A stretch of 64,000 nt of DNA from positions 620,001-684,000 of the forward strand of contig NZ_PGFJ01000002.1 of assembly GCF_002797815.1 (NCBI RefSeq), in the 5' to 3' direction. This stretch comes from Mucilaginibacter auburnensis (lineage in GTDB: Bacteria > Bacteroidota > Bacteroidia > Sphingobacteriales > Sphingobacteriaceae). Under the pieces are notes generated by a model, which ran no database searches, had not been told where the DNA came from, and saw only the letters and a program-made list of their open reading frames with translations. Positions 27,252 through 35,093 of this stretch are shown piece by piece. Positions within the stretch are counted from its first letter, which is position 1, and each line of letters opens with the position of its first letter. The position numbers and the translations under genes were made by a program.

Positions 27252-27570
27252 ATTGTCAGTATTTCACGGCGCATAAACCGCCATAAACTACTGACATACG
27301 TAATTAAAATTATGTACACGTATGTTTCAACTAATATGCCAATATACCCAATATTAGATAATTGACATGTACTAAACTGAATACATGTTATTTACAACAC
27401 AAAAACATTTTTTGCCGTTTTGGGTTCCATATGCAAAAAAGTCAGGCACGGTGTGAAAAACTTGTTATTAAAAAAAACAGTTGTTTTTAAATAAAATTGC
27501 ACCATCTGATAATAATTTATACAATTGCAAGTTATTTGTATACTGTTGCTTACACCACAGTTGTTTGTAA
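27252..27570. other. Intergenic region lon / TPR gene
   Basis: A 319-base AT-rich gap between divergent genes. Near lon, ACATACGT (27294-27301) and ACGTATGT (27318-27325) form an inverted repeat. On the other side ACAGTTGTTTTTAAAT (27477-27492) is repeated as ACAGTTGTTTGTAAAT (27557-27572), running into the ATG of the TPR gene. No full TAnnTTTG element was found for either gene. Confidence 0.5.
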
Positions 27571-28209
27571 ATGAGGTTAGCGGTAATTACATCTTTTCTG
27601 ATCTTCTCTTCAATTGAGCATGCAGCTGCGCAAAATGCCTATTTTAAGTTAGGTCAGCAAGCTTATATTGATGGTAACTTTAAAGCTGCCATAAGGCAAT
27701 TGGAGAAGGGCTGTTTAATTGATTCAACCAACGCCAATGCTTTGTGGATGTTAGGGTATTCTTATTACCATAGCGATAATCTGGCAAAATCTATAGCAAC
27801 ATTTACCAAAGAGATTTCCATTACCCCTAATGATGCTTCGGCTTATTACTACCGTGCATTGGCAAAGTACCGCTCAGGCAAAGGGAGCCAGGTATTGGCC
27901 GACAAAGAAAAATTTTTACTGGGTGCAATAGTTGACTTTACGAAAGCTATCACATTAAGCCCAAGCGACGCTAAAATCGCCAGCTTTTATCAAAACAGGG
28001 CCATTGCATACCGCGATTACGGTGTATTTAAACTTGAAACGGCAGGAAAACAATTTGACAGAACACGCGGACTTAACTCATTAAGAGCAGCAATGGGCGA
28101 TCTGCAAAAGGTTTTAGATTCTGATCCGGGTCGTTCTGATATTGCTTCGATAATGGAGTTTACCAAAGACAAGCTTTCAACTTCCACTGTCAGTACACTG
28201 CATCACTAA
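27571..28209 (+). CDS. Secreted tetratricopeptide-repeat protein
   Basis: A 212-residue protein with a signal peptide (cut near AAAQ, residue 20) and three to four TPR helical pairs: about 24-57 (AYFKLGQQAYIDGNFKAAIR), 58-91, 92-140 with an insertion, and 150-200. TPR arrays mediate protein-protein contacts; in the periplasm of Bacteroidota they often belong to envelope complexes. It converges with the lipoprotein gene, the two stop codons overlapping by 4 bases. No catalytic motif and no partner are evident, so the role is unknown. Confidence 0.78.
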   Translation: MRLAVITSFLIFSSIEHAAAQNAYFKLGQQAYIDGNFKAAIRQLEKGCLIDSTNANALWMLGYSYYHSDNLAKSIATFTKEISITPNDASAYYYRALAKYRSGKGSQVLADKEKFLLGAIVDFTKAITLSPSDAKIASFYQNRAIAYRDYGVFKLETAGKQFDRTRGLNSLRAAMGDLQKVLDSDPGRSDIASIMEFTKDKLSTSTVSTLHH

Positions 28210-28781
28210 AACTTACCGGTAATTTTGTAGGTGTTTGCTCCCAGTAACTTTACCTTTTGGTATTTATTGATGGAATAAACGGAATCAGGATAATAGTTTA
28301 GTTCTTCGCGGGTATTGTATAGAGCATTGTTTACCTCGTTGTAAATAAAAATGTGTTGTATTTTTCCCTGCGAGGTTTTGTCAATTATAATCCTACGGGT
28401 TTTCAGGTCGAGGTCGGTTGCCGTATAAACTATAGCGCCAGCGCTATCCTTTTTTGTATAAATGCCACTCCAGGCAGGCTTATTAATGTCCGACTCAGTA
28501 AAAGCACCTAATTCCGCTTCCCAATTGTTTACTTCCACGTCCCGCGTCTCGCTCACGCCATTGTGTACAACAGTTTTACTTATTTTTTTATGCTGACCCT
28601 TGAGTTGCGCAATATTCTTTTCAAAATAGCCTTTTAGGTCAAAATATTCCTTTTGCGCGCCCTCTTTTAAGTTTTCGGGTTTGCAGGATGGTAGAAAGGC
28701 CAAAATTGCAACAATTGAAAAAAGCGCCACCGGTAGCGGTGCTTTTACTTTAGTATATTTATATAACGGTTGTTTAGTCAT
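28206..28781 (-). CDS. Putative lipoprotein of unknown function
   Basis: A 191-residue protein. After a short basic N-terminus, a hydrophobic stretch (about 16-31) ends in the lipobox FLPSC (C33), then KPENLKEG; the mature chain is predicted alpha at first (YFDLKGYFEKNIAQLKGQHK) and mostly beta later (residues 65-190, e.g. RRIIIDKTSQGKIQHIFIYN). I do not recognise the family. It has its own TAGATTTG element 11 bases upstream and overlaps the stop of the TPR gene. The N-terminus could start a few codons later without changing the signal peptide. Confidence 0.72.
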   Translation of the reverse strand: MTKQPLYKYTKVKAPLPVALFSIVAILAFLPSCKPENLKEGAQKEYFDLKGYFEKNIAQLKGQHKKISKTVVHNGVSETRDVEVNNWEAELGAFTESDINKPAWSGIYTKKDSAGAIVYTATDLDLKTRRIIIDKTSQGKIQHIFIYNEVNNALYNTREELNYYPDSVYSINKYQKVKLLGANTYKITGKF

Positions 28782-28792
28782 ACTTCAATCAC

Positions 28793-28800
28793 CAAATCTA
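28793..28800 (-). promoter_or_regulatory. -7 element of the lipoprotein gene
   Basis: TAGATTTG on the minus strand, 11 bases before the ATG at 28781. Confidence 0.5.
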
Positions 28801-28862
28801 ATCATAACAATAATAATCGGGCGCATATTTTATGATTGAAGTACAGACCACATATAAAATCA

Positions 28863-28901
28863 GGTGATTCCCTCCCACCTTACCCGGAGAAGAGAATCAC
28901 C
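28863..28901 (-). terminator. Long hairpin after metE, probable terminator
   Basis: Minus-strand GGTGATTC (28901-28894) pairs perfectly with GAATCACC (28870-28863), and the inner TCTTCTCC/GGGAGGGA can partly pair. It lies 10 bases after the metE stop and is followed by only a short TGATTTTAT tail, so termination efficiency is uncertain. Confidence 0.55.
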
Positions 28902-28911
28902 AATTGATATA

Positions 28912-31203
28912 CTATAATAAAACTTCCCGGGCTTGTTTAGCTGCGGCCACCATGTTAACGAGCGCTGATTTTGTTTCGGGCCATTTACGGGTTTTAAGGC
29001 CACAGTCAGGGTTAACCCACAGGTGCTGTGCAGGCAACAGCTCAGCCGCTTTTGTCAATAAGGCAGACATCTCTTCTGTTGAAGGCACACGTGGAGAGTG
29101 AATATCATATACCCCCGGACCAATCTCATTAGGATATTTAAAATGAGCAAAGGCCTGTAAAAGTTCCATTTGCGAGCGCGAAGTTTCAATAGTGATCACG
29201 TCAGCATCCATTGCGGCAATGTGCTCAATAATATCATTAAACTCGCTGTAGCACATGTGCGTGTGGATCTGTGTTTGGTTTTGCACACCGCCGGCGGTTA
29301 ACCTGAAAGCGTTCACCGCCCAGGTTAAGTAGGCCGCGCGTTTAGCCTTGCGCAATGGTAAACCTTCGCGTATGGCGGCTTCGTCAATTTGAATAATACC
29401 CACTCCCGCTTTCTCTAAAGCTAAAACCTCATCCCGAATAGCAAGCGCTATCTGGTTGGTAGTAAGTTCGCGTGGTTGGTCATTCCGCACAAACGACCAT
29501 TGCAGAATAGTTACCGGCCCGGTAAGCATGCCTTTCATTTGTTTTTTGGTTTGTTCGGCGGCAAACTTAGTCCAGCGTACAGTCATGTCGTTGGGGCGAC
29601 TTACATCACCGTAAATAACAGGTGGCTTAACGCAACGACTGCCATAGCTTTGCACCCAACCATTTTTGGTGAACAAAAAGCCATCTAACTGTTCGCCGAA
29701 GTACTCAACCATATCGTTACGTTCAAACTCGCCATGAACCAAAACGTCAAGGTCAATCTCCTCCTGCCAGCGGATAACTTCAATGGTGGCTTTTTCTATT
29801 TGCTCTTCATATTCTTTAAGGCTGAGTTCCCCCTTTTTTAAACGCGCACGCAACAAGCGTATATCATCTGTTTGCGGGAAAGAGCCAATGGTAGTTGTAG
29901 GGAACAGCGGCAAATTAAAACGGTCTCGCTGCAATTGCTGGCGGGTAGAAAAATCAGCATCACGTGTAGCGTCTGTATCTGTAATAGCAGCCACCCTGTT
30001 TTGAACTTCTTGCCTGTGTACTTTTTGAGATGTACGGCGACCTGCAATTGCTATTTTATTAGCCTCCAACCTGCTTAAATCTCCTTGCGCAATATGCTTC
30101 AGATCCACCACCTCATGTAGCTTTTGACGAGCAAACGCCATCCAGTTTTTTATCTCAGGGTCTATATTGGTTTCCAGATCAAGGTCAATCGGGCTATGCA
30201 ATAAAGAGCACGATGGAGCAATGATAACACGGTTGCTGCTTAACTTTTCAACCGCCTTGTTTATTAAATTCAACGATGCTTCGTAATCGTTCTTCCAAAC
30301 ATTACGGCCATCAACAATACCTAATGAAAGAACAAGATTATCAGGAATTAGCGCTAACACATCATCCAGTTGTTCCGGCGCGCGCACCAAATCAATATGT
30401 AATGCGGCAACAGGCAGGTTAACAGCTAATGCGGTATTATCAAGCACTGCTTCAAAATAAGTTGCAACCAAAAGTTTTACCCCGCTTACGCGGTTAGCAA
30501 TGGCGCGATAGGCCCATTCAAAAGCTTCCTGCTCTTTTTTAGTAAGATCAAGTGCCAGACAGGGTTCATCTAACTGTATCCACTCAGCACCTTGCTTTTT
30601 TAAGCGATTAATGATCTCTATATAAACCGGTACCAGTTTTTTTATGAGGTCGATCCGCTCAAAGCCCGCTTCTTTTTCTTTACCCAATAACAAATAGCTC
30701 ACAGGGCCAACCAAAACCGGTTTAGCTTTGTCGCCAACAATTTTATGCGCGTTTACATATTCGCCAATAACATTCTCGTTAAATAAAGTAAACTGCTGTT
30801 TGGCAGTAAACTCGGGCACAATATAATGGTAGTTGGTATCCAGCCATTTGGTCATTTCCATGGCGGTAATGTCCAGTCCGTTTTTTTGATAGCCGCGCGC
30901 CATAGCAAAATACAGGTCAACCTCATTATTGGTTTTAACCTGCGAAAGCACCGGTTGATAGCGTTGCGGAATAACGCCTAACATCAGGCTGGTATCCAGC
31001 ACATGGTCGTAAAAGCTAAAATCGTTACATGGTATCAGGTCTATACCTGCGTCCAACTGCGTTTGCCAGTTATCTTCTTTTATCTTTCGGGCAACTTCTT
31101 TCAGGTCGCGTAGTTCAAGTTTGCCTGCCCAAAATTGTTCGCAGGCTTTTTTTAATTGTCGTTGGCTACCTATGCGTGGGTAACCCAAGTTTTGCGTAAG
31201 CAT
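28912..31203 (-). CDS. metE: Cobalamin-independent methionine synthase
   Basis: Transfers a methyl group from 5-methyltetrahydropteroyl-triglutamate to homocysteine, the last step of methionine synthesis without B12. The 763-residue protein is a duplicated barrel starting NLGYPRIGSQRQLKKACEQF. The zinc ligands H649 and C651 (IHTHMCYSEF) and C734 (VNPDCGLKTR) have exactly the E. coli spacing, and IDEAAIREGLPLRK is present. It is divergent from an Lrp/AsnC gene, 173 bases apart. The TAGTTTTG element leaves a leader of only about 40 bases, too short for a riboswitch, so control is probably by protein. Confidence 0.96.
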   Translation of the reverse strand: MLTQNLGYPRIGSQRQLKKACEQFWAGKLELRDLKEVARKIKEDNWQTQLDAGIDLIPCNDFSFYDHVLDTSLMLGVIPQRYQPVLSQVKTNNEVDLYFAMARGYQKNGLDITAMEMTKWLDTNYHYIVPEFTAKQQFTLFNENVIGEYVNAHKIVGDKAKPVLVGPVSYLLLGKEKEAGFERIDLIKKLVPVYIEIINRLKKQGAEWIQLDEPCLALDLTKKEQEAFEWAYRAIANRVSGVKLLVATYFEAVLDNTALAVNLPVAALHIDLVRAPEQLDDVLALIPDNLVLSLGIVDGRNVWKNDYEASLNLINKAVEKLSSNRVIIAPSCSLLHSPIDLDLETNIDPEIKNWMAFARQKLHEVVDLKHIAQGDLSRLEANKIAIAGRRTSQKVHRQEVQNRVAAITDTDATRDADFSTRQQLQRDRFNLPLFPTTTIGSFPQTDDIRLLRARLKKGELSLKEYEEQIEKATIEVIRWQEEIDLDVLVHGEFERNDMVEYFGEQLDGFLFTKNGWVQSYGSRCVKPPVIYGDVSRPNDMTVRWTKFAAEQTKKQMKGMLTGPVTILQWSFVRNDQPRELTTNQIALAIRDEVLALEKAGVGIIQIDEAAIREGLPLRKAKRAAYLTWAVNAFRLTAGGVQNQTQIHTHMCYSEFNDIIEHIAAMDADVITIETSRSQMELLQAFAHFKYPNEIGPGVYDIHSPRVPSTEEMSALLTKAAELLPAQHLWVNPDCGLKTRKWPETKSALVNMVAAAKQAREVLL

Positions 31204-31245
31204 TTAAATTGGTAGTGTTTTTTGATCCTATATTATTTATCTTCG

Positions 31246-31253
31246 CAAAACTA
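31246..31253 (-). promoter_or_regulatory. -7 element of metE
   Basis: TAGTTTTG on the minus strand, 42 bases before the metE ATG, in the gap shared with the Lrp/AsnC gene. Confidence 0.55.
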
Positions 31254-31376
31254 TTTATACAGATTTTAATGCTTTTATTTATTTTTATTTAGGCATTTAA
31301 ATCTTTTTTTAAAAAAAATTACAGAATTATTTACTATAGTCAACTAAATAAATCTGCGTAAACAGAAAAATATTTC

Positions 31377-31838
31377 ATGGAAGAATTAGACGAAACCGAT
31401 AAAGCGCTGTTAAAATTATTAGGTAATGACTCCGAGATCACCATAAAAGAGATGGCTGCAAAGGTTAACCTGTCGCCTTCCCCAGTTTTTGAACGGGTGA
31501 AAAGATTAAAGGCAGGCGGCTACATTAAAAAATATATTGCTTTAATAGATGCCGAAAAACTCAACTACGGACTGATAATTTTTTGCAACATTAAACTCAA
31601 GCAGCACGACAAAAGCATTGGACATGATTTTGTGAGCGATATAATGAAACTGGACGAGGTAACGGAGTGCTATAACATATCTGGCGATTTTGATTTTCTG
31701 CTGAAAGTTTACGCCCGGGATATGAAACACTACCAGGATTTTGTTTTTAACAAATTAGGTTCGGTAACCAGCATTGGAAGCACGCACAGTACGTTTGTTA
31801 TGTGCGAGAATAAGAATACGCACAATATTAATTTGTGA
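31377..31838 (+). CDS. Lrp/AsnC-family regulator divergent from metE
   Basis: A 153-residue regulator. The N-terminal winged HTH (about 3-60: ALLKLLGNDSEITIKEMAAK, then VNLSPSPVFERVKRLKAGGY) is followed by the RAM ligand-binding domain (about 65-150), including the family segment VTECYNISGDFDFLLKVYA. Lrp/AsnC proteins assemble as dimers to octamers and respond to amino acids. Because it faces metE across a 173-base gap, control of metE in response to methionine or a related amino acid is a reasonable inference, not shown by the sequence. Confidence 0.92.
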   Translation: MEELDETDKALLKLLGNDSEITIKEMAAKVNLSPSPVFERVKRLKAGGYIKKYIALIDAEKLNYGLIIFCNIKLKQHDKSIGHDFVSDIMKLDEVTECYNISGDFDFLLKVYARDMKHYQDFVFNKLGSVTSIGSTHSTFVMCENKNTHNINL

Positions 31839-31946
31839 GGATCGGGTGCAAGGCCCAACCTGCGTTATTAAGCAAAAATAAATCCTCCGCTTAAACCTTC
31901 AGGATAATAAACGTCAAACCAGCACAACCACAACAAACCGTTTGCT

Positions 31947-32498
31947 ATGAAAGCCTGCATCGCCATTATCCTGCTTTTCTTTACCGTAACTGTCAATGCT
32001 CAAAATATTGATGCTTCTGCAAGTGCATCAACCGCTTTTGACAATTATGTATGGAACTGCGCATTAGGCGAAGACAGTGAATACGCCAATATCAGCATAG
32101 GCACAAATATTTTTGGCGATCAGGTGAAAACCTACAGTAAACCGTCCGGTGGGGTGTTACTTTCTGTGAAAAGATCAAAAAACATATTCGGCGATAAAGT
32201 AACCACAGTTACCAACCGCCAGGGACTAACATTATTGGAGCTTCAAAAAACCAAAGATATTTTTGGTGCTGAAACTGTAAAAATAACTGGTACTAACGGG
32301 CAACTATTAGGTTCCATCACCCGGTCTGTAGACATTTTTGGCGCAAAAAAAACCGAGATAAGAGATGTTGCGCATAACACCACTACCGTTATTACTGCAT
32401 CAACCGATATTTTTAACAACCGGCAAATCAATATAAGCGGACCAAAAAACAGCTACGAGAACATGCTTGCTGGTTTTGTAGCTGAGATGAAGTATTGA
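31947..32498 (+). CDS. Secreted protein with five 25-residue NIFGD repeats
   Basis: A 183-residue protein with a signal peptide (cut after VNAQ, residue 19). The mature part holds five units whose N/D-I-F motif recurs at residues 54, 79, 104, 129 and 154, exactly 25 apart: NIFGDQVKT, NIFGDKVTT, DIFGAETVK, DIFGAKKTE and DIFNNRQIN. Each unit looks like two short beta strands joined by a turn, so a beta-solenoid or a stacked fibre-like fold is plausible. A GEDSEYANISIG lead-in and a helical cap (SYENMLAGFVAEMKY) frame the repeats. No family is recognised. Confidence 0.7.
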   Translation: MKACIAIILLFFTVTVNAQNIDASASASTAFDNYVWNCALGEDSEYANISIGTNIFGDQVKTYSKPSGGVLLSVKRSKNIFGDKVTTVTNRQGLTLLELQKTKDIFGAETVKITGTNGQLLGSITRSVDIFGAKKTEIRDVAHNTTTVITASTDIFNNRQINISGPKNSYENMLAGFVAEMKY

Positions 32499-32549
32499 GG
32501 AAGAACCAATAAAGAAAGTTGGGGCAATTACATAGAGAATAAATAAGTT

Positions 32550-32575
32550 GGTCCGGCATTTTAAAACACCGGACC
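32550..32575. terminator. Probable bidirectional terminator
   Basis: Stem GGTCCGG (32550-32556) / CCGGACC (32569-32575) with an A/T-rich loop, followed by GACATTTTCT, between the repeat-protein gene and the converging AraC gene. Confidence 0.6.
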
Positions 32576-32630
32576 GACATTTTCTCTGTTCCCTCTATTG
32601 GCATAGGTTTATATAGAACTGTATATCAAT

Positions 32631-33551
32631 TCAATTAAACGCCTTCCTGAACTCCAGCGGCGATAAATTGGTCTTTGTTTTAAACAGCTTACTGAATGAT
32701 TGCGGATGCTCAAAGCCTAACGCGTAAGCTACTTCGCTTACGGATAAATTGGTGGTTGACAGTCGCTCCTTTGCCTTTTCTATCAATTTATTATGAATGT
32801 GCTGTTGCGCATTTTGGCCGGTATGGGTGCGCAGCATGTCGCTTAAATAGCTTGGCGACAGGTTGAGCTTTTCTGCCAGTTGCTGAACCGAAGGTATACC
32901 TGCGGTTAATGCAGCCTCGTTGTTAAAATGTTCATCTAACAGCTCCTCCATTTTTTGCAACAGGTTATTGTTTACCGATTTACGGGTGAGGAACTGTCGC
33001 TTGTAAAACCGGTTGGCATAGTTAAGCAGCAACTCAATTTGCGCTATCATTACATCCTGACTAAAATCATCTATCCTGCTCTCTATCTCGGCTTCAATGT
33101 TTTTGAAGATAGACATGATAATTTCCTTTTCACTTTCAGATATATGAAGCGCTTCGTTAGCCGAATACGAAAAGAAACCGTAATTTTTAATGTTCTTAGC
33201 CAGCGGATATCCTAAAAGGAAATCGGGGTGAATAATTAGCGTGTACTCAGAGCATACGGTTTCGTCATCAAAAGGGCCACCAATTATTTGTCCGGGTGAT
33301 GCAAAGAGCAAGCCGCCTTCATCAAAGTCATAATAGCCTTGTCCGTACTTTATGCGCCCTTTTAGTTGTGGCTTGTAGGATATTTTATAAAAACCCAAAA
33401 CATGCTGTTCAGGAATTTTAGAGATATCAATATGGGTGTGTTCACCGTTAAGCAAACTAATAAGCGGATGCTTAGGCTGCGGTAAACCAAAGGCGCGGTG
33501 CGCATCAGACAACGACTCAACTTTTAGAAGGCGGCTTTCTGCTTTTTTCAT
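32631..33551 (-). CDS. AraC-family transcriptional regulator
   Basis: A 306-residue regulator. The N-terminal part (about 30-175) is a cupin-like sensing domain with FYKISYKPQLKGRIKYGQGY; the C-terminal AraC domain (about 205-306) has two HTH motifs, VQQLAEKLNLSPSYLSDMLR and VSEVAYALGFEHPQSFSKLF, the second followed by the family ending TNLSPLEFRKAF. It is 19 bases downstream of the SDR gene on the same strand, so the two may be cotranscribed and the regulator may control the SDR gene. The inducer is unknown. Confidence 0.92.
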   Translation of the reverse strand: MKKAESRLLKVESLSDAHRAFGLPQPKHPLISLLNGEHTHIDISKIPEQHVLGFYKISYKPQLKGRIKYGQGYYDFDEGGLLFASPGQIIGGPFDDETVCSEYTLIIHPDFLLGYPLAKNIKNYGFFSYSANEALHISESEKEIIMSIFKNIEAEIESRIDDFSQDVMIAQIELLLNYANRFYKRQFLTRKSVNNNLLQKMEELLDEHFNNEAALTAGIPSVQQLAEKLNLSPSYLSDMLRTHTGQNAQQHIHNKLIEKAKERLSTTNLSVSEVAYALGFEHPQSFSKLFKTKTNLSPLEFRKAFN

Positions 33552-33570
33552 GTTTAAATGTACTTAATTT

Positions 33571-34407
33571 TTATTTGGTATTTCCCTGAGCCGATGCTGA
33601 TACCTCGTCCCAGGCTTCCCATTCGGCTAAACGCTCGGCATAGGTTTTACGTGTAAGCGGCAGGTTATGGCTGCCCAGGTTAAACCTTAACGGCGGATTT
33701 TCGCTATCAACCATTTTAAACAAAGCCTGTGGTGTGGCAGCCGGGTCGCCTTGTTCCATCTCTCTCAAATGGCCAAAGAATTCTGTTTTAAAATCGGTAT
33801 AAACATCCAGCGGAGAAGTAAATTTTAAAGAATCCTGGCTACCAAACTCTGTGGCATATGCACCCGGCTCAATAACAGTTACCTTAATATTAAACTGTTT
33901 AACTTCGGCTGCCAAACTTTCGTAAATAGCCTCAAATGCCCATTTTGACGAGCTGTAATAACCAATAACCGGTATGGTAACAATGCCCACATTGCTTGAC
34001 GTACCCATTATATGCCCATAACCTTGTTGTCTTAAGAGCGGCAGCGCGGCTTGTATAACCGCAACAGGGCCTAAAACATTGGTTTCATAAAGCGCGCGGA
34101 TCTCTTCGGCGCTGCCCTCTTCAATGGTGCCTACCAGTGAGTAACCCGCATTGTTCAAAATAATATCTAAGCGGCCAAAAAGCGCATGCGCTTTTTCAAC
34201 CGCCTCTTTTACCTGTGCATGGTTGGTTACATCCAGTTCAAGTAATAATACATTGTCGCCATACTGGTCTTTTAAGGCCGATATGCTTTCTATTTTACGT
34301 GCGGTAGCTGCTACCTTGTCGCCACGTTGCAGGGCTGCTTCAGCCCAAACACGTCCAAAACCGCGAGATGCGCCGGTAATGAACCATACTTTATTTTGCT
34401 TTTCCAT
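33571..34407 (-). CDS. Short-chain dehydrogenase/reductase
   Basis: An NAD(P)-dependent oxidoreductase of 278 residues with the classical SDR pattern: TGASRGFG (12-19) for the cofactor, LDVTNHAQV near 58, NNAGYS near 86, the serine in MGTSSNVG and the catalytic YYSSSKWAFE (Y...K) near 155. The arginine after the glycine motif and ATARK at the second strand end suggest NADPH. The C-terminal region is that of the 'atypical retinol dehydrogenase-like' classical SDRs. Substrate unknown. AraC gene directly downstream. Confidence 0.9.
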   Translation of the reverse strand: MEKQNKVWFITGASRGFGRVWAEAALQRGDKVAATARKIESISALKDQYGDNVLLLELDVTNHAQVKEAVEKAHALFGRLDIILNNAGYSLVGTIEEGSAEEIRALYETNVLGPVAVIQAALPLLRQQGYGHIMGTSSNVGIVTIPVIGYYSSSKWAFEAIYESLAAEVKQFNIKVTVIEPGAYATEFGSQDSLKFTSPLDVYTDFKTEFFGHLREMEQGDPAATPQALFKMVDSENPPLRFNLGSHNLPLTRKTYAERLAEWEAWDEVSASAQGNTK

Positions 34408-34495
34408 AATTGTTTTTTTTATAAAACAAAGGTGGGCAAGTTAGCGGCAGCGGATGTAGCCAGATTGAGGGTAAGCGTAGCCGAATTGAGGATTG

Positions 34496-34804
34496 TTATC
34501 TCACCCAGGCCCAAAACCTGCGTTTATGTAAATACTCAGGTTCTGCTTCATACTTGTAAGCTTCACGCTCAAACGGTATTTGTTTATATGCCTCGTAATG
34601 GTTGCGGAAACGACAGAGGTTATATAAATAGCATAACAGATAAACCACGTAAAAAGGAAGAATGAGCATTTCCTTTTGTTGCGCCAGATGTATCTGTTCA
34701 TGCCGTATAACACTGGGGTTACTTGCAAGTTCGCGCCTCTTTAACAAGATGAAGGGATAAAGCGCCATGCCTTCATACCATAAAAAGGGAACGATGATTA
34801 TCAT
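34496..34804 (-). CDS. Small HExxH membrane-associated protein
   Basis: A 102-residue protein with a hydrophobic N-terminus (MIIIVPFLWYEGMALYPFIL), the zinc-protease-type motif RHEQIHLAQQ (HEQIH, about residues 35-39), a membrane segment (about 45-63, ILPFYVVYLLCYLYNLCRF) and a second acidic cluster, PFEREAYKYEAEPEY (about 78-92), that could give the third zinc ligand. The pattern recalls very short proteins conserved in Bacteroidota that resemble a stripped M48/M56-type core. It is too small for a known protease, so activity is not certain. No operon partner: AraC/SDR lie on the same strand but 88 bases away. Confidence 0.65.
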   Translation of the reverse strand: MIIIVPFLWYEGMALYPFILLKRRELASNPSVIRHEQIHLAQQKEMLILPFYVVYLLCYLYNLCRFRNHYEAYKQIPFEREAYKYEAEPEYLHKRRFWAWVR

Positions 34805-35093
34805 GCTATTTTGACAATGGCGAGGGTTTTATGTTACATGCGCCACTATAAAATTGCACTTTTCACAACACATTGACAATGAATTACAAATACACAACCC
34901 ACACATAAATTTACTTACTTAAAAGTTGTTGCATGGCGTTACAGGTCGAATTTTTAACTAACTGAAATTTAAATTCTTAACAGATAAACCTATTACGGCT
35001 GTTACAACATTACATCTATTTTTGTGTAACAGCGCCAACGCCACATTGACCAATCTTCGCGCTTTAATCACTAATCTTTATTAATTTAGTGAA

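Noticed and set aside
28863..28901. Riboswitch linked to metE
   Set aside because: It lies downstream of metE, lacks the conserved cores of SAM, SAH or cobalamin riboswitches known to me, and the lipoprotein gene after it has its own promoter beyond the element.
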